This document shows, one piece after another, positions 14,474 to 23,010 of a stretch of DNA of 64,000 nt (position 1 is the first letter of the stretch; each line of letters starts with the position of its first letter). The position numbers and the translations under genes are program-made. The notes below the pieces were generated by a model. It saw nothing but the letters and a program-made list of their open reading frames with translations, was not told the origin of the DNA and ran no database searches. Source of the stretch: Spirometra erinaceieuropaei (Eukaryota > Platyhelminthes > Cestoda > Diphyllobothriidea > Diphyllobothriidae); the NCBI GenBank assembly GCA_902702965.1, contig CACRXP010000071.1, forward strand, positions 848,807-912,806, in the 5' to 3' direction.

Positions 14474-14492
14474 CTATATATATATATATATG
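14474..14492. repeat. (TA)n microsatellite
   Basis: A short uninterrupted TA run lies immediately before the Penelope-like copy that begins near 14495. Similar TA runs border the insertions at 16019, 16638 and 17340. Confidence 0.85.
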
Positions 14493-14494
14493 GA

Positions 14495-15790
14495 TTAAGG
14501 ATTAAGTATACACACTAGAGCACCCGTTGCTGGCTTATTTTCCGACAGCGAACAATGCAAGCCGCTGCTAAAAGATGATTTTACCTACGAAACTCTGGAT
14601 GCCGACCGCAGAGGGTTACAGAACTTTTGCATTGAAAAAACGCTACAGCGCTTTACGGAGTGGAAACAAACCTCAGGAATTCTTGGCAACTCTTTAAAAC
14701 CATATAAACCCACAACCTGCAGAATATATGGACTTCCTAAAGTTCACGAAAAGGATATTCCACCGTGACCGATATTCTCATTACTCAGAGCACCAAACCG
14801 CAAGATTTCTCAGCGAATATTTCACTAAATACATCCCCCTGCCAAGAACTCTGAGAGCTTAAATGAATTTTTAGATGGATTTTCAAATAGATTAAAAGGA
14901 CCAAGTGTTGCAGCCGATGCGATAATGGTTTCATTAGATGGAGTCCGCTCTGCACCTCGATTCCGCTAGATTTGGTGAGACGCTGCTTTGGATAACTCTT
15001 TCAGACATCCACCACTAATGTGTCTGCCAACGCTGTGCTCCAGGTACAAGTAACTTCTCTAAAAACCAACTTTTCTATCGCCCAGTAGTGTCATTTGCAA
15101 CTGGAAGGTGCTCCTACGGGTTTGCCTTTATCTTATTTTCTAGCGGGAGCCATAGTGCAGAAACAGGAATCTTTGGCTCCACCTAAAATATTCCTGCCTT
15201 ATATTGATGACACATTTCACAAAAGGCCTTCTGTCTATAACGTGCTAAATCGAGTAAAAACTCGCTGTTCTGGCGACGAAAGTTATCAAGCAAAGAGGAA
15301 GTATTTTTCCTTGAATCATAGTCAGTTCAATCAGAGAGGTAATTCGAACAATACGGCCACTCTTGCACCAAAATCACTCACCTGGTGCTCTGTTCCATAG
15401 GCAAAAAATTATCTGAGATCATCGAAAGACAACTAAAAAATATTATACCTAAGTAGCACACCAACCTAAAACTGCATTGTACATCCTGAGGACAGGGTAA
15501 ACCACTTTGCCGGAAAGGTCGTTTCCACAAAATCACATGCGCCGGTTGCGGTGCCGTCCATTGTGGCTAAACTGAGAAGTCTGTCGCAACCTGTATACAC
15601 GAACATCAGTTATCCGTGAAGAGACGCCACCATTTATCCCAGGTAGCTATGCAGACACGAGGCATTGAGCACAAATTTGCATGGAAGATCACTAGCGTTG
15701 TTCTGAAAGCAGTGCAGTCAGATAAGGCATTCATCAGTCGACATATAGATTCGGATGTCAGGTGTAATTTTTTAAAGGACAAGTGAAATC
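14495..15790 (+). pseudogene. Penelope-like element: degenerate RT plus GIY-YIG endonuclease
   Basis: Despite many stops, the order of a Penelope-like polyprotein can be followed. RIYGLPKVHEKDIPP (about 14720-14765) matches the RT segment with GLPKVHK. MVSLDG (about 14925-14945) is motif A, with its Asp kept. QLEGAPTGLPLS (about 15095-15135) corresponds to the QxxGxPMGSPLS block. YIDDTF (about 15200-15217) is the catalytic Y-x-D-D. It is followed at once by HKRPSVYNVLNRVKTRC, which normally lies well downstream, so an internal deletion joins the two. Further on, IHEHQLSVKRR ... LSQVAMQ ... HKFAW ... ISRHIDSD (about 15600-15760) is the distal GIY-YIG endonuclease. Known elements of this class carry RT and endonuclease in one protein and prime on chromosomal ends or nicks. 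This copy cannot make a functional protein. Confidence 0.85.
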
Positions 15791-15995
15791 GAGTGCAGTG
15801 GATGCCGAGGGGACGAAGAAATGCAATTGCCGCGTATTGGCGTAGGCTTCCGCCAATCGCAAAATCACTGATTTGGCACTGTTAAATAGTTAACTTTAGT
15901 TGTACATGGCTCACAAGTCTGGCGACTAACTTTGGAACCTGTCTCTAAAAATCTACGCAATAAAGTCCATCTTGTTTTCATAGAATCTCGCATAC

Positions 15996-16018
15996 TTATA
16001 TATATATATATATATATG
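15996..16018. repeat. (TA)n microsatellite
   Basis: A TA run directly abuts the end of the minus-strand Penelope-like insertion. A shorter TATATATGGT on the far side (about 16650-16660) suggests insertion into a TA-rich target. Confidence 0.85.
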
Positions 16019-16114
16019 GTTGAAAAGAGGTGGGTTCTTTGGGACAAGAGGGTTTATTGCGTAAATTTTCGACGCTGGTTCCCCAGGTCGTCGTCAGACG
16101 CAAGCGGAAAGCAA
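16019..16114 (-). repeat. Pseudo-LTR unit at the 3' end of the element
   Basis: This is the reverse complement of the units at 16417 and 16527. Shared blocks include GCTTTCCGCTTGCG, CTGACGACGACC, GCAATAAACCCTCTTGTC and AAAGAACCCA. It is slightly more diverged than the other two units are from each other. Confidence 0.85.
16067..16097 (-). ncRNA. Hammerhead-type core in Penelope-like pseudo-LTR
   Basis: On the minus strand it reads CTGACGA, a spacer base, then GACCTGG and CCAG-C-GTC arms flanking the loop, then GAAA. The arm here differs by one base from the units at 16432 and 16542. Hammerhead ribozymes are known in Penelope-like pseudo-LTRs. Only the core and stem II are seen; stems I and III are not demonstrated. 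Confidence 0.4.
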
Positions 16115-16129
16115 ATGTGTAAGCAAGAA

Positions 16130-16410
16130 ACAGCTAACGTCAAGAGTGCACAAAAAATCGATACTTGCATGGCGTGTGTGCCGGTTGGCGGCCGTCAGTC
16201 TGAGCTGGTTGGTTCCCTTCTCTTCCATTTCTCCTTCAGGTTTCTGTACACGGCATCCAACTCGATATGCCGGTTGATGCATGATTCATCAGAGTGCATC
16301 GCCTCGAGGAATTCTCGGCCTTTCTTGAAAGGGCAGACCGCGACAACGCGAGCTTTGTCCCAAGCGAAAGTGTGTCCGGTGTCCAGCGAATGCATGGCTA
16401 CCTTGCTTTT
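16130..16410 (-). pseudogene. Penelope-like GIY-YIG endonuclease, C-terminal part
   Basis: The minus-strand frame from about 16410 to 16196 reads KVAMHSLDTGHTFAWDKARV, then KKGREFLEAMHSD, INRHIELDAVYRNL and a basic end. This is the C-terminal half of the endonuclease domain of Penelope-like elements (pattern H-x-L-x-x-G-H-x-F-x-W, then R-E-x-x-E-A-W-x-S, then I-N-R-H-I-D-L). The usual Trp after E-A is Met here. The frame is open over these residues, so this is one of the youngest coding remnants in the window. It is cut off upstream by the junction with an inverted pseudo-LTR. Confidence 0.8.
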
Positions 16411-16416
16411 ACATTT

Positions 16417-16526
16417 GCTTTCCGCTTGCGTCTGACGACGACCTGGGAAACCAGCGTCGAAAATTTAAGCAATAAACCCTCTTGTCCCAAAGAACCCAAC
16501 TTTTTTCAACTTATATCGCTTGGGAT
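16417..16526 (+). repeat. Pseudo-LTR unit, tandem copy 1
   Basis: First of two head-to-tail units with a 110-bp period. It carries the CTGACGA ... GAAA core (16432-16462) and AATAAA at 16471-16476. It differs from copy 2 at only one or two positions (TTTAAGC against TTTACGC), so the duplication is recent or homogenised. Confidence 0.9.
16432..16462 (+). ncRNA. Hammerhead-type core, tandem copy 1
   Basis: CTGACGA is followed by one base, the arm GACCTGG, a GAAA loop, the arm CCAG-C-GTC (seven pairs with one bulge) and then GAAA. These are the conserved box and stem II layout of a hammerhead. The extra base between CTGACGA and the stem is unusual for the standard consensus. AATAAA lies 8 bases downstream. 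Confidence 0.45.
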
Positions 16527-16638
16527 GCTTTCCGCTTGCGTCTGACGACGACCTGGGAAACCAGCGTCGAAAATTTACGCAATAAACCCTCTTGTCCCAA
16601 AGAACCCAACTTTTTTCAACTTATATCGCTTGGGATGC
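16527..16638 (+). repeat. Pseudo-LTR unit, tandem copy 2
   Basis: Second tandem unit, in the same orientation as copy 1, ending in the shared TATATCGCTTGGGAT block. AATAAA is at 16581-16586. Confidence 0.9.
16542..16572 (+). ncRNA. Hammerhead-type core, tandem copy 2
   Basis: Identical in layout and bases to the core at 16432-16462. Tandem ribozyme-bearing units in Penelope-like elements are a known arrangement. Activity is not established from sequence. Confidence 0.45.
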
Positions 16639-16663
16639 GATACTTACGCATATATATGGTATG

Positions 16664-16758
16664 GTAAGGGGCGCTCACCGATCGTTCATACGGAACTCAC
16701 TCGTTCCGTTGTGCCTTAAGGGCTCTCTCTCGAGCCCAACCGGCAGCCGCACAGCGTT
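16664..16758 (+). repeat. Partial SINE module, extra copy
   Basis: This 95-bp block (CCGATCGTTCATACGGAAC ... TTGTGCCTTAAGGGC ... GAGCCCAACC) recurs in direct orientation at about 16975-17044 and in inverted orientation at about 17047-17140. It matches the inverted copy almost base for base. Confidence 0.85.
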
Positions 16759-16868
16759 GCATGATATATAGGCAGAATGGCATTATCGACAAAGACAAGG
16801 AAGACTGGAATGGCCATTTCTGCTTATTAGCCGTCGTCAGCCAGCCATACCAAAGACCGAAGTGTGGA

Positions 16869-16941
16869 ACACCCGAGCCTCGAACTCGCGACCTGTTGGT
16901 TTAGAAGTCCACGCCTCTACGCACCGGGCCACGAGCCCGTT
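16869..16941 (-). repeat. tRNA-Arg-like SINE head, left arm
   Basis: Minus-strand copy of the tRNA-like region described at 17169-17245. It keeps the box A block TGGCCCGGTGCGTAGAG, an anticodon arm with TCT, and the box B block GAGTTCGAGGC. Here the base after GTAGAG is G, as in functional tRNAs; the right-arm copy has T. Confidence 0.75.
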
Positions 16942-17168
16942 GCCCTGTCGGTTTTCAATCGGGAATATGCAATGGTAGGGGGAGCTTACCGATCGTTCAT
17001 ACGGAACGCACGCATTCCGTTGTGCCTTAAAGGCTCTCTCTCGCTGTGGGGCTGCTGGTTGGGCTCGAGCGAGAGCCCTTAAGGCACAACGGAAAGAGTG
17101 AGTTCCGTATGAACGATCGGTGAGCGCATCCCAACATTGCATATTCCCTATCGAAAACCGACAGGACA

Positions 17169-17245
17169 ACGGGCTCGTGGCCCGGTGCGTAGAGTCGTGG
17201 ACTTCTAAACCAACAGGTCGCGAGTTCGAGGCTCGGGTGTTCCAC
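17169..17245 (+). repeat. tRNA-Arg-like SINE head, right arm
   Basis: It contains a box A-like TGGCCCGGTGCGTAGAG, an anticodon loop CTTCTAA (anticodon TCT) and a box B-like GAGTTCGAGGC at tRNA spacing. The acceptor stem and the 3' side of the anticodon stem are imperfect, and the block sits inside a longer repeat, so a tRNA-derived SINE is more likely than a working tRNA gene. The internal boxes could still recruit RNA polymerase III. Confidence 0.75.
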
Positions 17246-17350
17246 ACTTCGGGCTTGGGTATGGCTGGCTGACGACGGCTAATAAGCCAGAATTGGCCCT
17301 TCCAGTCTCCCTTGGCTTTGTCGGTAATGCCATTCTGCCTATATATATAT

Positions 17351-18812
17351 ATGTTTATACTGCCTGCTGGACGGAGGTGGTGGTTTACATTTTGGTCTGG
17401 AATTCCAGGCTCTGTGACAGCCCAGACAATGGAATACTAATCCACCTTTTTGGCCGCTGCTGGAGAGTGATTCAAAAAAGGCTTTTATCGCACTTCTTTT
17501 CTACGCCAGTAACACCTGCGCAACGAGGGGCTGCAGGATTCCAAAGTAGGTGGCAACTCTCAAAATGTGCCCTAAAACTCAGTGTGACTGTAAACATCTT
17601 TTATTGTCCATCGTCCTCATAGTCTGAAATTTCCTTCCCCTCCTGAGGAAACGTCAATTTACCATTGGCGCCTACTTCAAAGTCCGTCTGATTTTGACAA
17701 TTTCTTTTTGGTTATTTTTTTTGATTATCGCGAATGCTTTCTTTGTCAAATGACAGCGTTAGATAGCACTTTAATTAGAAAGTATTTATTTTCTATGTGT
17801 TATTGCTCTCCGTCCTATGTGCTGTTCCGCCTGTAAAACCCTATCTACCACCATTCAGCGAATGGCACGGTCCACAGGCTGGCTTAAGTTAGTTGCGGGT
17901 CCTTTACCCTATCGCTGCCAAAGCCCGTGAATCATTAGCTTTCACGGCTATTCGGCTCCCCAACTGGGCTCCCGCGCAAATTCGCTAGGCCAAGACGGGA
18001 TTCAGTCTGGCTTTCGACACAGGCTTATTTGGGAGCGCGTAGTCCCCGAATCATCAAAAATACTGTCCAACATGTGTGCGGTCACCGCCTCCAGAACGCT
18101 AATAGCACTCCATTCACTCAGGGCTAGTTCATATTTTTATTCTTTGATTAGTTTTATGACCGACTGATTCTTTATGGCAATGCCTGCGGGCACAATCTGC
18201 CCAACAGTCCCTTCGCGTGGCCGACGTCAGAGGTCGACTCTGTCGGCAACATGTCGAACCGCCGTCAGCCAACCAGACAATAAACCGCACAGAATCTTCA
18301 AAATTTGAACTGCTAGCACACGACAATTTGGTGTAGTCATAAATCTCATGCGCTTTATTTTATCACTATAATCCAGGAGCGATGACTTGGAAGGTGGACA
18401 GCTGACGAAATAATTCCTAGGACTGAGAGTCAGGCTGTAATTACTTCTTTCAAACGGGGTCTTTGTGGCTCTCTCTCACGGATGCGATATTCGAGTCGCC
18501 CTCCTAAAAGCCCGTTACATGCAGTTAAGACATATTCGTGTGTGGTACACGCAGACTGGCTAGTGAGTGTTGTCAGCCATTGAGTCTGTGCTTGCCTCTA
18601 CTTGTTGTCTCGATATTTTCTTGTCATGAGATCAGGGCGGACAGGGGAAGAGACCTCACGATAAATGTTGTGCATGTTTGCCTCACTCACTTGTGGAGTA
18701 CGCGGTAGACGCTGTCGCTTGCGGTGTTTGGTGTCGATGGTAGCCATACCGCTGTCTGCCCCGCCTCTAGACTAGGCATGAAAGTATGTTTCCAGCCATT
18801 TATCATTATATA
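17351..18812. other. Unassigned DNA with GC-richer blocks
   Basis: 17840-18780 is richer in G and C than its surroundings and reads like an old repeat, but I recognise no domain, LTR pair or terminal repeat. A 65-codon minus-strand frame (18129-18326) has no supporting motif. Confidence 0.35.
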
Positions 18813-19773
18813 CAGTAGGTGAGCTAACACATGAAATGTCGCCCGAAAGTCCGAAATGTGTTTTCATTTCTAAGAGATTAATTAAGTAGGGTTGTAAAAC
18901 TAATTATCCTGCAGCATAATTCCATAATAACTCAGTTACCTCGAGCTGCCAACTTTCGAACGAACTTCTTTTCGGCTGCATGCAAAAGCTATCCTCTGTA
19001 AAAAATGACTACTTAAGTAGCGTGCATTTTTCCCATTGATTTCCGATGCCTGTAAAAGTCCAATTATACTTCATGGAAAACATGAATAAAAGTACCCATT
19101 CTCCCGCCCATTCGGTAGAAAATTACATCTTCCTTTAATTTTATACGCGAAGGAAAGAGATAAGACGGGTTTAAAGAAGTTTCTAGTTGTGAGACATTTT
19201 AAAACCGTGAAATGGCCGTTCATATAACGTCGTGTCTCTGCATATTTCAATGTGGCTTGTAAGGTTAATAATGTGGCTCTAATCCACTGTTAAATTTCAT
19301 TTACCCTATATGGTCCCCCTTTAGTACTATAGAGAAATTTGTAGTTTCCGGTATGCGCAAAATACATGACTTGAAGTTTGGAAACCCTGAATGCAAGTGT
19401 GACGGCAGACCGGGTTCAAAATGACTCGGGACTTGGCAAAGTTTTTGAAAATGAAATAAAACGTAATTTCCTACCGAAAGGGCGAAAGAATGAATATTCT
19501 TAAACATGTTTTCTATGAAATATAATAAGACTTTTAGAGGCATCGAAAATCAATTAGAAAAATGTATGCTCTTAAATAGTCATTTTTTACAGTGTCGTCT
19601 ATGCATGCAATCGGAAGTAAGATCATTCGAACGCCTTCATTCTAAGGTAACTGAAATATTTTAAATTTATTTTGCAGACTGACAAGTTTTTAGCCAAGCT
19701 TTATTAATCTTCTCGAAACGAAAACGCATTTCGGACTGTCGGTTGACATTTCACGAGTTAGTCCAACTAACTG
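18813..19773 (+). mobile_element. Foldback MITE, Tc1/mariner-like, copy A (complete)
   Basis: This 961-bp element starts CAGTAGGTGAGCTAAC and ends in the imperfect complement, GTTAGTCCAACTAACTG. It has TA on both sides (18811-18812 and 19774-19775). The left arm (to about 19190) and right arm (from about 19430) are inverted copies of each other, including TTAATTAAGTAGGGTTG against its complement and ACTACTTAAGTAG near each arm's middle. The centre (about 19195-19430) is unique and defines orientation. There is no transposase, so movement would have depended on an enzyme supplied elsewhere. CAGT ends plus TA flanks are typical of the Tc1/mariner superfamily. Confidence 0.85.
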
Positions 19774-19947
19774 TATATATATACGGAACGCTTTCTGGTT
19801 GATATATAATTGTGTTCATTATCTCAGCCATCCCCTCCACTCTCTTTTGGCCTCATCAACTGCTGACCGAAAACTTAAAGTGGACTTATCGGGTATTGCT
19901 AAAGAAAAACCTATTTTGGTCATTCACATTACCTTTGATATGAGTGA
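19774..19947. other. Short unassigned segment
   Basis: Between the foldback element and the (GAA)n tract I see only a 75-codon frame without recognisable features. Confidence 0.35.
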
Positions 19948-20015
19948 GGAAGAAGAAGAAGAAGCCCGAGCCAAAAATCCGTTTATTATTTTGAGTCTCC
20001 GGACTCGTCCGAGAC
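19948..20015 (-). repeat. Penelope-like 3' tail, degenerate
   Basis: On the minus strand: GGACGA, then a GTC-CGGA-GAC hairpin, CAAA, AATAAA (TTTATT at 19982-19987), a short spacer and a (TTC)n run (19948-19963). This follows the order of the tails at 54344 and 16432, with changes in both conserved boxes. No coding remnant is attached. Confidence 0.4.
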
Positions 20016-20859
20016 CGTTGCACTAACAGAACAGGTGACAATTATAGGGACTGCAAGAGGCAGTTTGACGAGCATACGTCTGCTTCCAACAAGTTCTCCT
20101 CAGGCATGTGCATTCTTTGGGTGAGGATCGTATGATGGTCCACAGGCATCTGTGGCATACAAACAATACCTGCTGTGCTTATTTAAGTGGGTTTTAGTCC
20201 GAAACGGATACTTCGGTTTGGTGTTTCATCATACAAGGTTGGGTCGTCTGTTTTAGACAGTCTGGTGGATTATCTACAATCGCCTCAACCCCGAGAGTTG
20301 AGAAGCGATAGTTGTAGCCAAATAATGTTTATATTTCTAATTGCCCTGCTTAATTTCGGTTGCTATCTGTCAGTAAGGCAGAAATAATTGAATTGAATAA
20401 TCGAAATATTGGATTAAAAGACACTGGCAGAAGATAATTATGCTGTAGCTCGGGTGCGGTGGTGGAAACACTAAAATTCCACTCAGCGCCAGCAAGAAGG
20501 TTGACCCCGGTAAATGCAATTATACTTGGGTGACTGGCTTGATGGCTTTGATTCATAGCAAGTGTGAGACCAGTTTAAGTTTTACGTTTAGCGGTACGAA
20601 AAGCCCAAAATGGGTGTGTCGTTCTGGCCACGTCTACTTGCGATGAACGCTTCGTCGAATACTGTCGTCATGCCTTCTGTTCGGAAGCACGTCTAGAAAG
20701 CCAAGCGACCGGACTGTACTTTTTCTGCGTGGATTTGATTGTTGAGTACGGTTGATTTATCTCATCCGATAGAATTGAGACGGCACTTCAGATCTGTGAA
20801 ATCGAGAATTTTTAAGGACTATTACTCAGTCAACGGTCGGTAAAAAGGTTTTAAAGTGA
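20016..20859. other. Unassigned DNA
   Basis: I see no domain and no repeat shared with the rest of the window. The longest frames are about 68 codons. Confidence 0.35.
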
Positions 20860-21720
20860 ATGCTTAGGACTCTGTACGCCAACGCTAGGTCAATGCATCG
20901 GTTGACTGAGTCATCATTCGAGGTCCGTAATTCAAGTAATTTTTTGAATTGTCTTACTTCTGGCGTGAGCAATTGCCTAGGCGGTCAAGAAATGAATCTC
21001 ACGACCCCTTTCGAGGTTGACGACAGCAACTCGCGATAACCCGTCGCATTGCCGAACAGCCAGCTTATATTCGTGCATAAACGATCGGGCATGCGCCAAG
21101 TCTGACATGTGTAGTCACAAGGAGAGTTTGGACACGCTATGCAATACACTACTCCAGACTGCTCCTTGACACTTAACCTGTCCTTGATCTTCATGACACT
21201 CCCGCTCATGGTAGCTTTGGATCAACTGCAATTCCTTCACTTAGTCCCGAACGATTGCGCTCGGTGACTTCTGGCAGAGCGTGCTACAACCTCGATGGTG
21301 GTTCTGTTTGGATCTTCTGAAGGCCTGGCAGGTGGAAACCGGCTTATAAACTTCTTCGAACAGTCATTGGTAGAAATATCGGACCTTGCATGTTTTCCCC
21401 TCTGATTTATTGAAACGGCTCTGAGTCAGTTTAGAAAACACTCTCACACAGCTTCCTTTGTGGGTTCCAAGAAGGCTGTTGTGAAAATAAGGAAGTTGCA
21501 TGGTGTTCGTTGCCTCCTGTAAAAGCTCGTCTCAGTGTTGCCGTTACGACTATGCCTGCGGAGCCCACCATGGAAGGACAACTACAGTTGCCGTTATTCT
21601 ATTACCGTTCTTTTATTGCTGTGGGAAAAAGACATACATGAGGTTATGGGTCTTCTGAGGCATGTGGTTCTTGGCAAAAATAAATGTATGATTAACTAGA
21701 CGGTGGTATAGGCTAACTCA
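20860..21720 (-). pseudogene. Penelope-like element fragment, connector and GIY-YIG, cut by gap
   Basis: Reading the minus strand from the gap inwards, a THKGSCVRVF segment (about 21440-21470) matches the post-RT connector (consensus H-K-R-S-C-V-R). LSVKEQSGVVYCIACP (about 21140-21190) is the endonuclease entry. FMHEYKLAVRQCDGLSRVA (about 21025-21085) matches the I-H-E-H-x-L-A-V-R-R-x-D-x-L-S-Q-V-A block, and AHARSKT follows. Several frames and stops are involved. The KEQSG-x-x-YCI and DGLS blocks are shared with the copy at 12428-12880, so the two belong to one family. The RT would lie in or beyond the assembly gap. Confidence 0.7.
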
Positions 21721-22610
21721 NNNNNNNNNNNNNNNNNNNNNNNNNNNNNNNNNNNNNNNNNNNNNNNNNNNNNNNNNNNNNNNNNNNNNNNNNNNNNNNN
21801 NNNNNNNNNNNNNNNNNNNNNNNNNNNNNNNNNNNNNNNNNNNNNNNNNNNNNNNNNNNNNNNNNNNNNNNNNNNNNNNNNNNNNNNNNNNNNNNNNNNN
21901 NNNNNNNNNNNNNNNNNNNNNNNNNNNNNNNNNNNNNNNNNNNNNNNNNNNNNNNNNNNNNNNNNNNNNNNNNNNNNNNNNNNNNNNNNNNNNNNNNNNN
22001 NNNNNNNNNNNNNNNNNNNNNNNNNNNNNNNNNNNNNNNNNNNNNNNNNNNNNNNNNNNNNNNNNNNNNNNNNNNNNNNNNNNNNNNNNNNNNNNNNNNN
22101 NNNNNNNNNNNNNNNNNNNNNNNNNNNNNNNNNNNNNNNNNNNNNNNNNNNNNNNNNNNNNNNNNNNNNNNNNNNNNNNNNNNNNNNNNNNNNNNNNNNN
22201 NNNNNNNNNNNNNNNNNNNNNNNNNNNNNNNNNNNNNNNNNNNNNNNNNNNNNNNNNNNNNNNNNNNNNNNNNNNNNNNNNNNNNNNNNNNNNNNNNNNN
22301 NNNNNNNNNNNNNNNNNNNNNNNNNNNNNNNNNNNNNNNNNNNNNNNNNNNNNNNNNNNNNNNNNNNNNNNNNNNNNNNNNNNNNNNNNNNNNNNNNNNN
22401 NNNNNNNNNNNNNNNNNNNNNNNNNNNNNNNNNNNNNNNNNNNNNNNNNNNNNNNNNNNNNNNNNNNNNNNNNNNNNNNNNNNNNNNNNNNNNNNNNNNN
22501 NNNNNNNNNNNNNNNNNNNNNNNNNNNNNNNNNNNNNNNNNNNNNNNNNNNNNNNNNNNNNNNNNNNNNNNNNNNNNNNNNNNNNNNNNNNNNNNNNNNN
22601 NNNNNNNNNN
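21721..22610. other. Assembly gap
   Basis: 890 unknown bases. They separate the Penelope-like fragment from a degenerate telomere-like repeat block. A gap between two repeats suggests a failed repeat assembly, so the stated length may be an estimate. Confidence 1.
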
Positions 22611-23010
22611 CGTACTTGTTATCAGTAGGTGCGCCTACATTGTCTAGGAAACTTGTTATCAGTAGGTATGCTCTTACTAAGTTAGGCAGGTCGCCCTTTC
22701 CGGTCAGGTTGTTGGGTTTAATGAGGGTAAGGGTTAGGCGTAGGTTAAGTTTTAGGATTAGGGTTTGCGTTTTAAGGTCAGGTTTCAGTGTTTGGTTTAG
22801 GGTTTAGGTTCCTGTTAGGATTACGGTTAAGGTTGGAGTTAGGGTTAAGGTTCGAGCTAAGGTTAGGGTTAGGGTTAAGGTCAAGGTAAGGGTTAAGGTT
22901 ATGGCTAGGTTTTGGGTTAGCGTTGGGTTTTAGGATTTTGGTTACGTTTCGGCTTTGGGGCTTTTGCGTTAGGCTTTACGATTGCGGTCAGAGTTGGATT
23001 TTAGAGGTAA
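22611..23010 (+). repeat. Degenerate TTAGGG-like repeat block
   Basis: A GT-rich stretch of imperfect 5-7-base units such as GGTTAG, GGTTAA and GGGTTTAGG. Perfect TTAGGG pairs occur only around 22863-22877. It begins with two copies of ACTTGTTATCAGTAGGT (about 22614 and 22651). The metazoan telomere unit is TTAGGG, so this may be an old interstitial telomeric block or an independent degenerate satellite. Related but shorter stretches lie at 40360-40410 (complement) and 51505-51640. Confidence 0.7.

Larger units (their letters stand above)
16019..16638 (-). mobile_element. 5'-truncated Penelope-like element with LTR-like repeats
   Basis: On the minus strand the order is: two LTR-like units in inverted orientation (16417-16638 on the plus strand), a truncated endonuclease (16195-16400), an untranslated stretch, then one LTR-like unit in the same sense as the coding strand (16019-16114). 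Penelope-like elements are known to carry such pseudo-LTRs in direct or inverted order. The flanks on both sides share short TA-rich sequence ending TATATATGGT. The copy is fixed in a 5'-truncated state and lacks any RT. Confidence 0.8.
16763..17350. repeat. Long inverted repeat made of two SINE copies
   Basis: The left arm (16763-17044) and right arm (17066-17350) are near-perfect reverse complements around a ~20-bp centre. Both outer ends run from a TA-rich stretch into GGCAGAATGGCATTA or its complement. Each arm carries one tRNA-like head. The arms can fold into a hairpin almost 290 bp long. A 136-codon frame spanning it on the minus strand is a by-product of the palindrome and not a gene. 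Confidence 0.9.

Noticed and set aside
15932..16435. A 167-codon plus-strand frame
   Set aside because: It is antisense to the Penelope-like endonuclease and crosses the (TA)n run and pseudo-LTR.
16837..17247. A 136-codon minus-strand frame
   Set aside because: It spans the inverted SINE pair and translates tRNA-like sequence in both directions; it is a by-product of the palindrome.
22680..23010. A true chromosome end
   Set aside because: The units are too degenerate and unrelated sequence continues on both sides.
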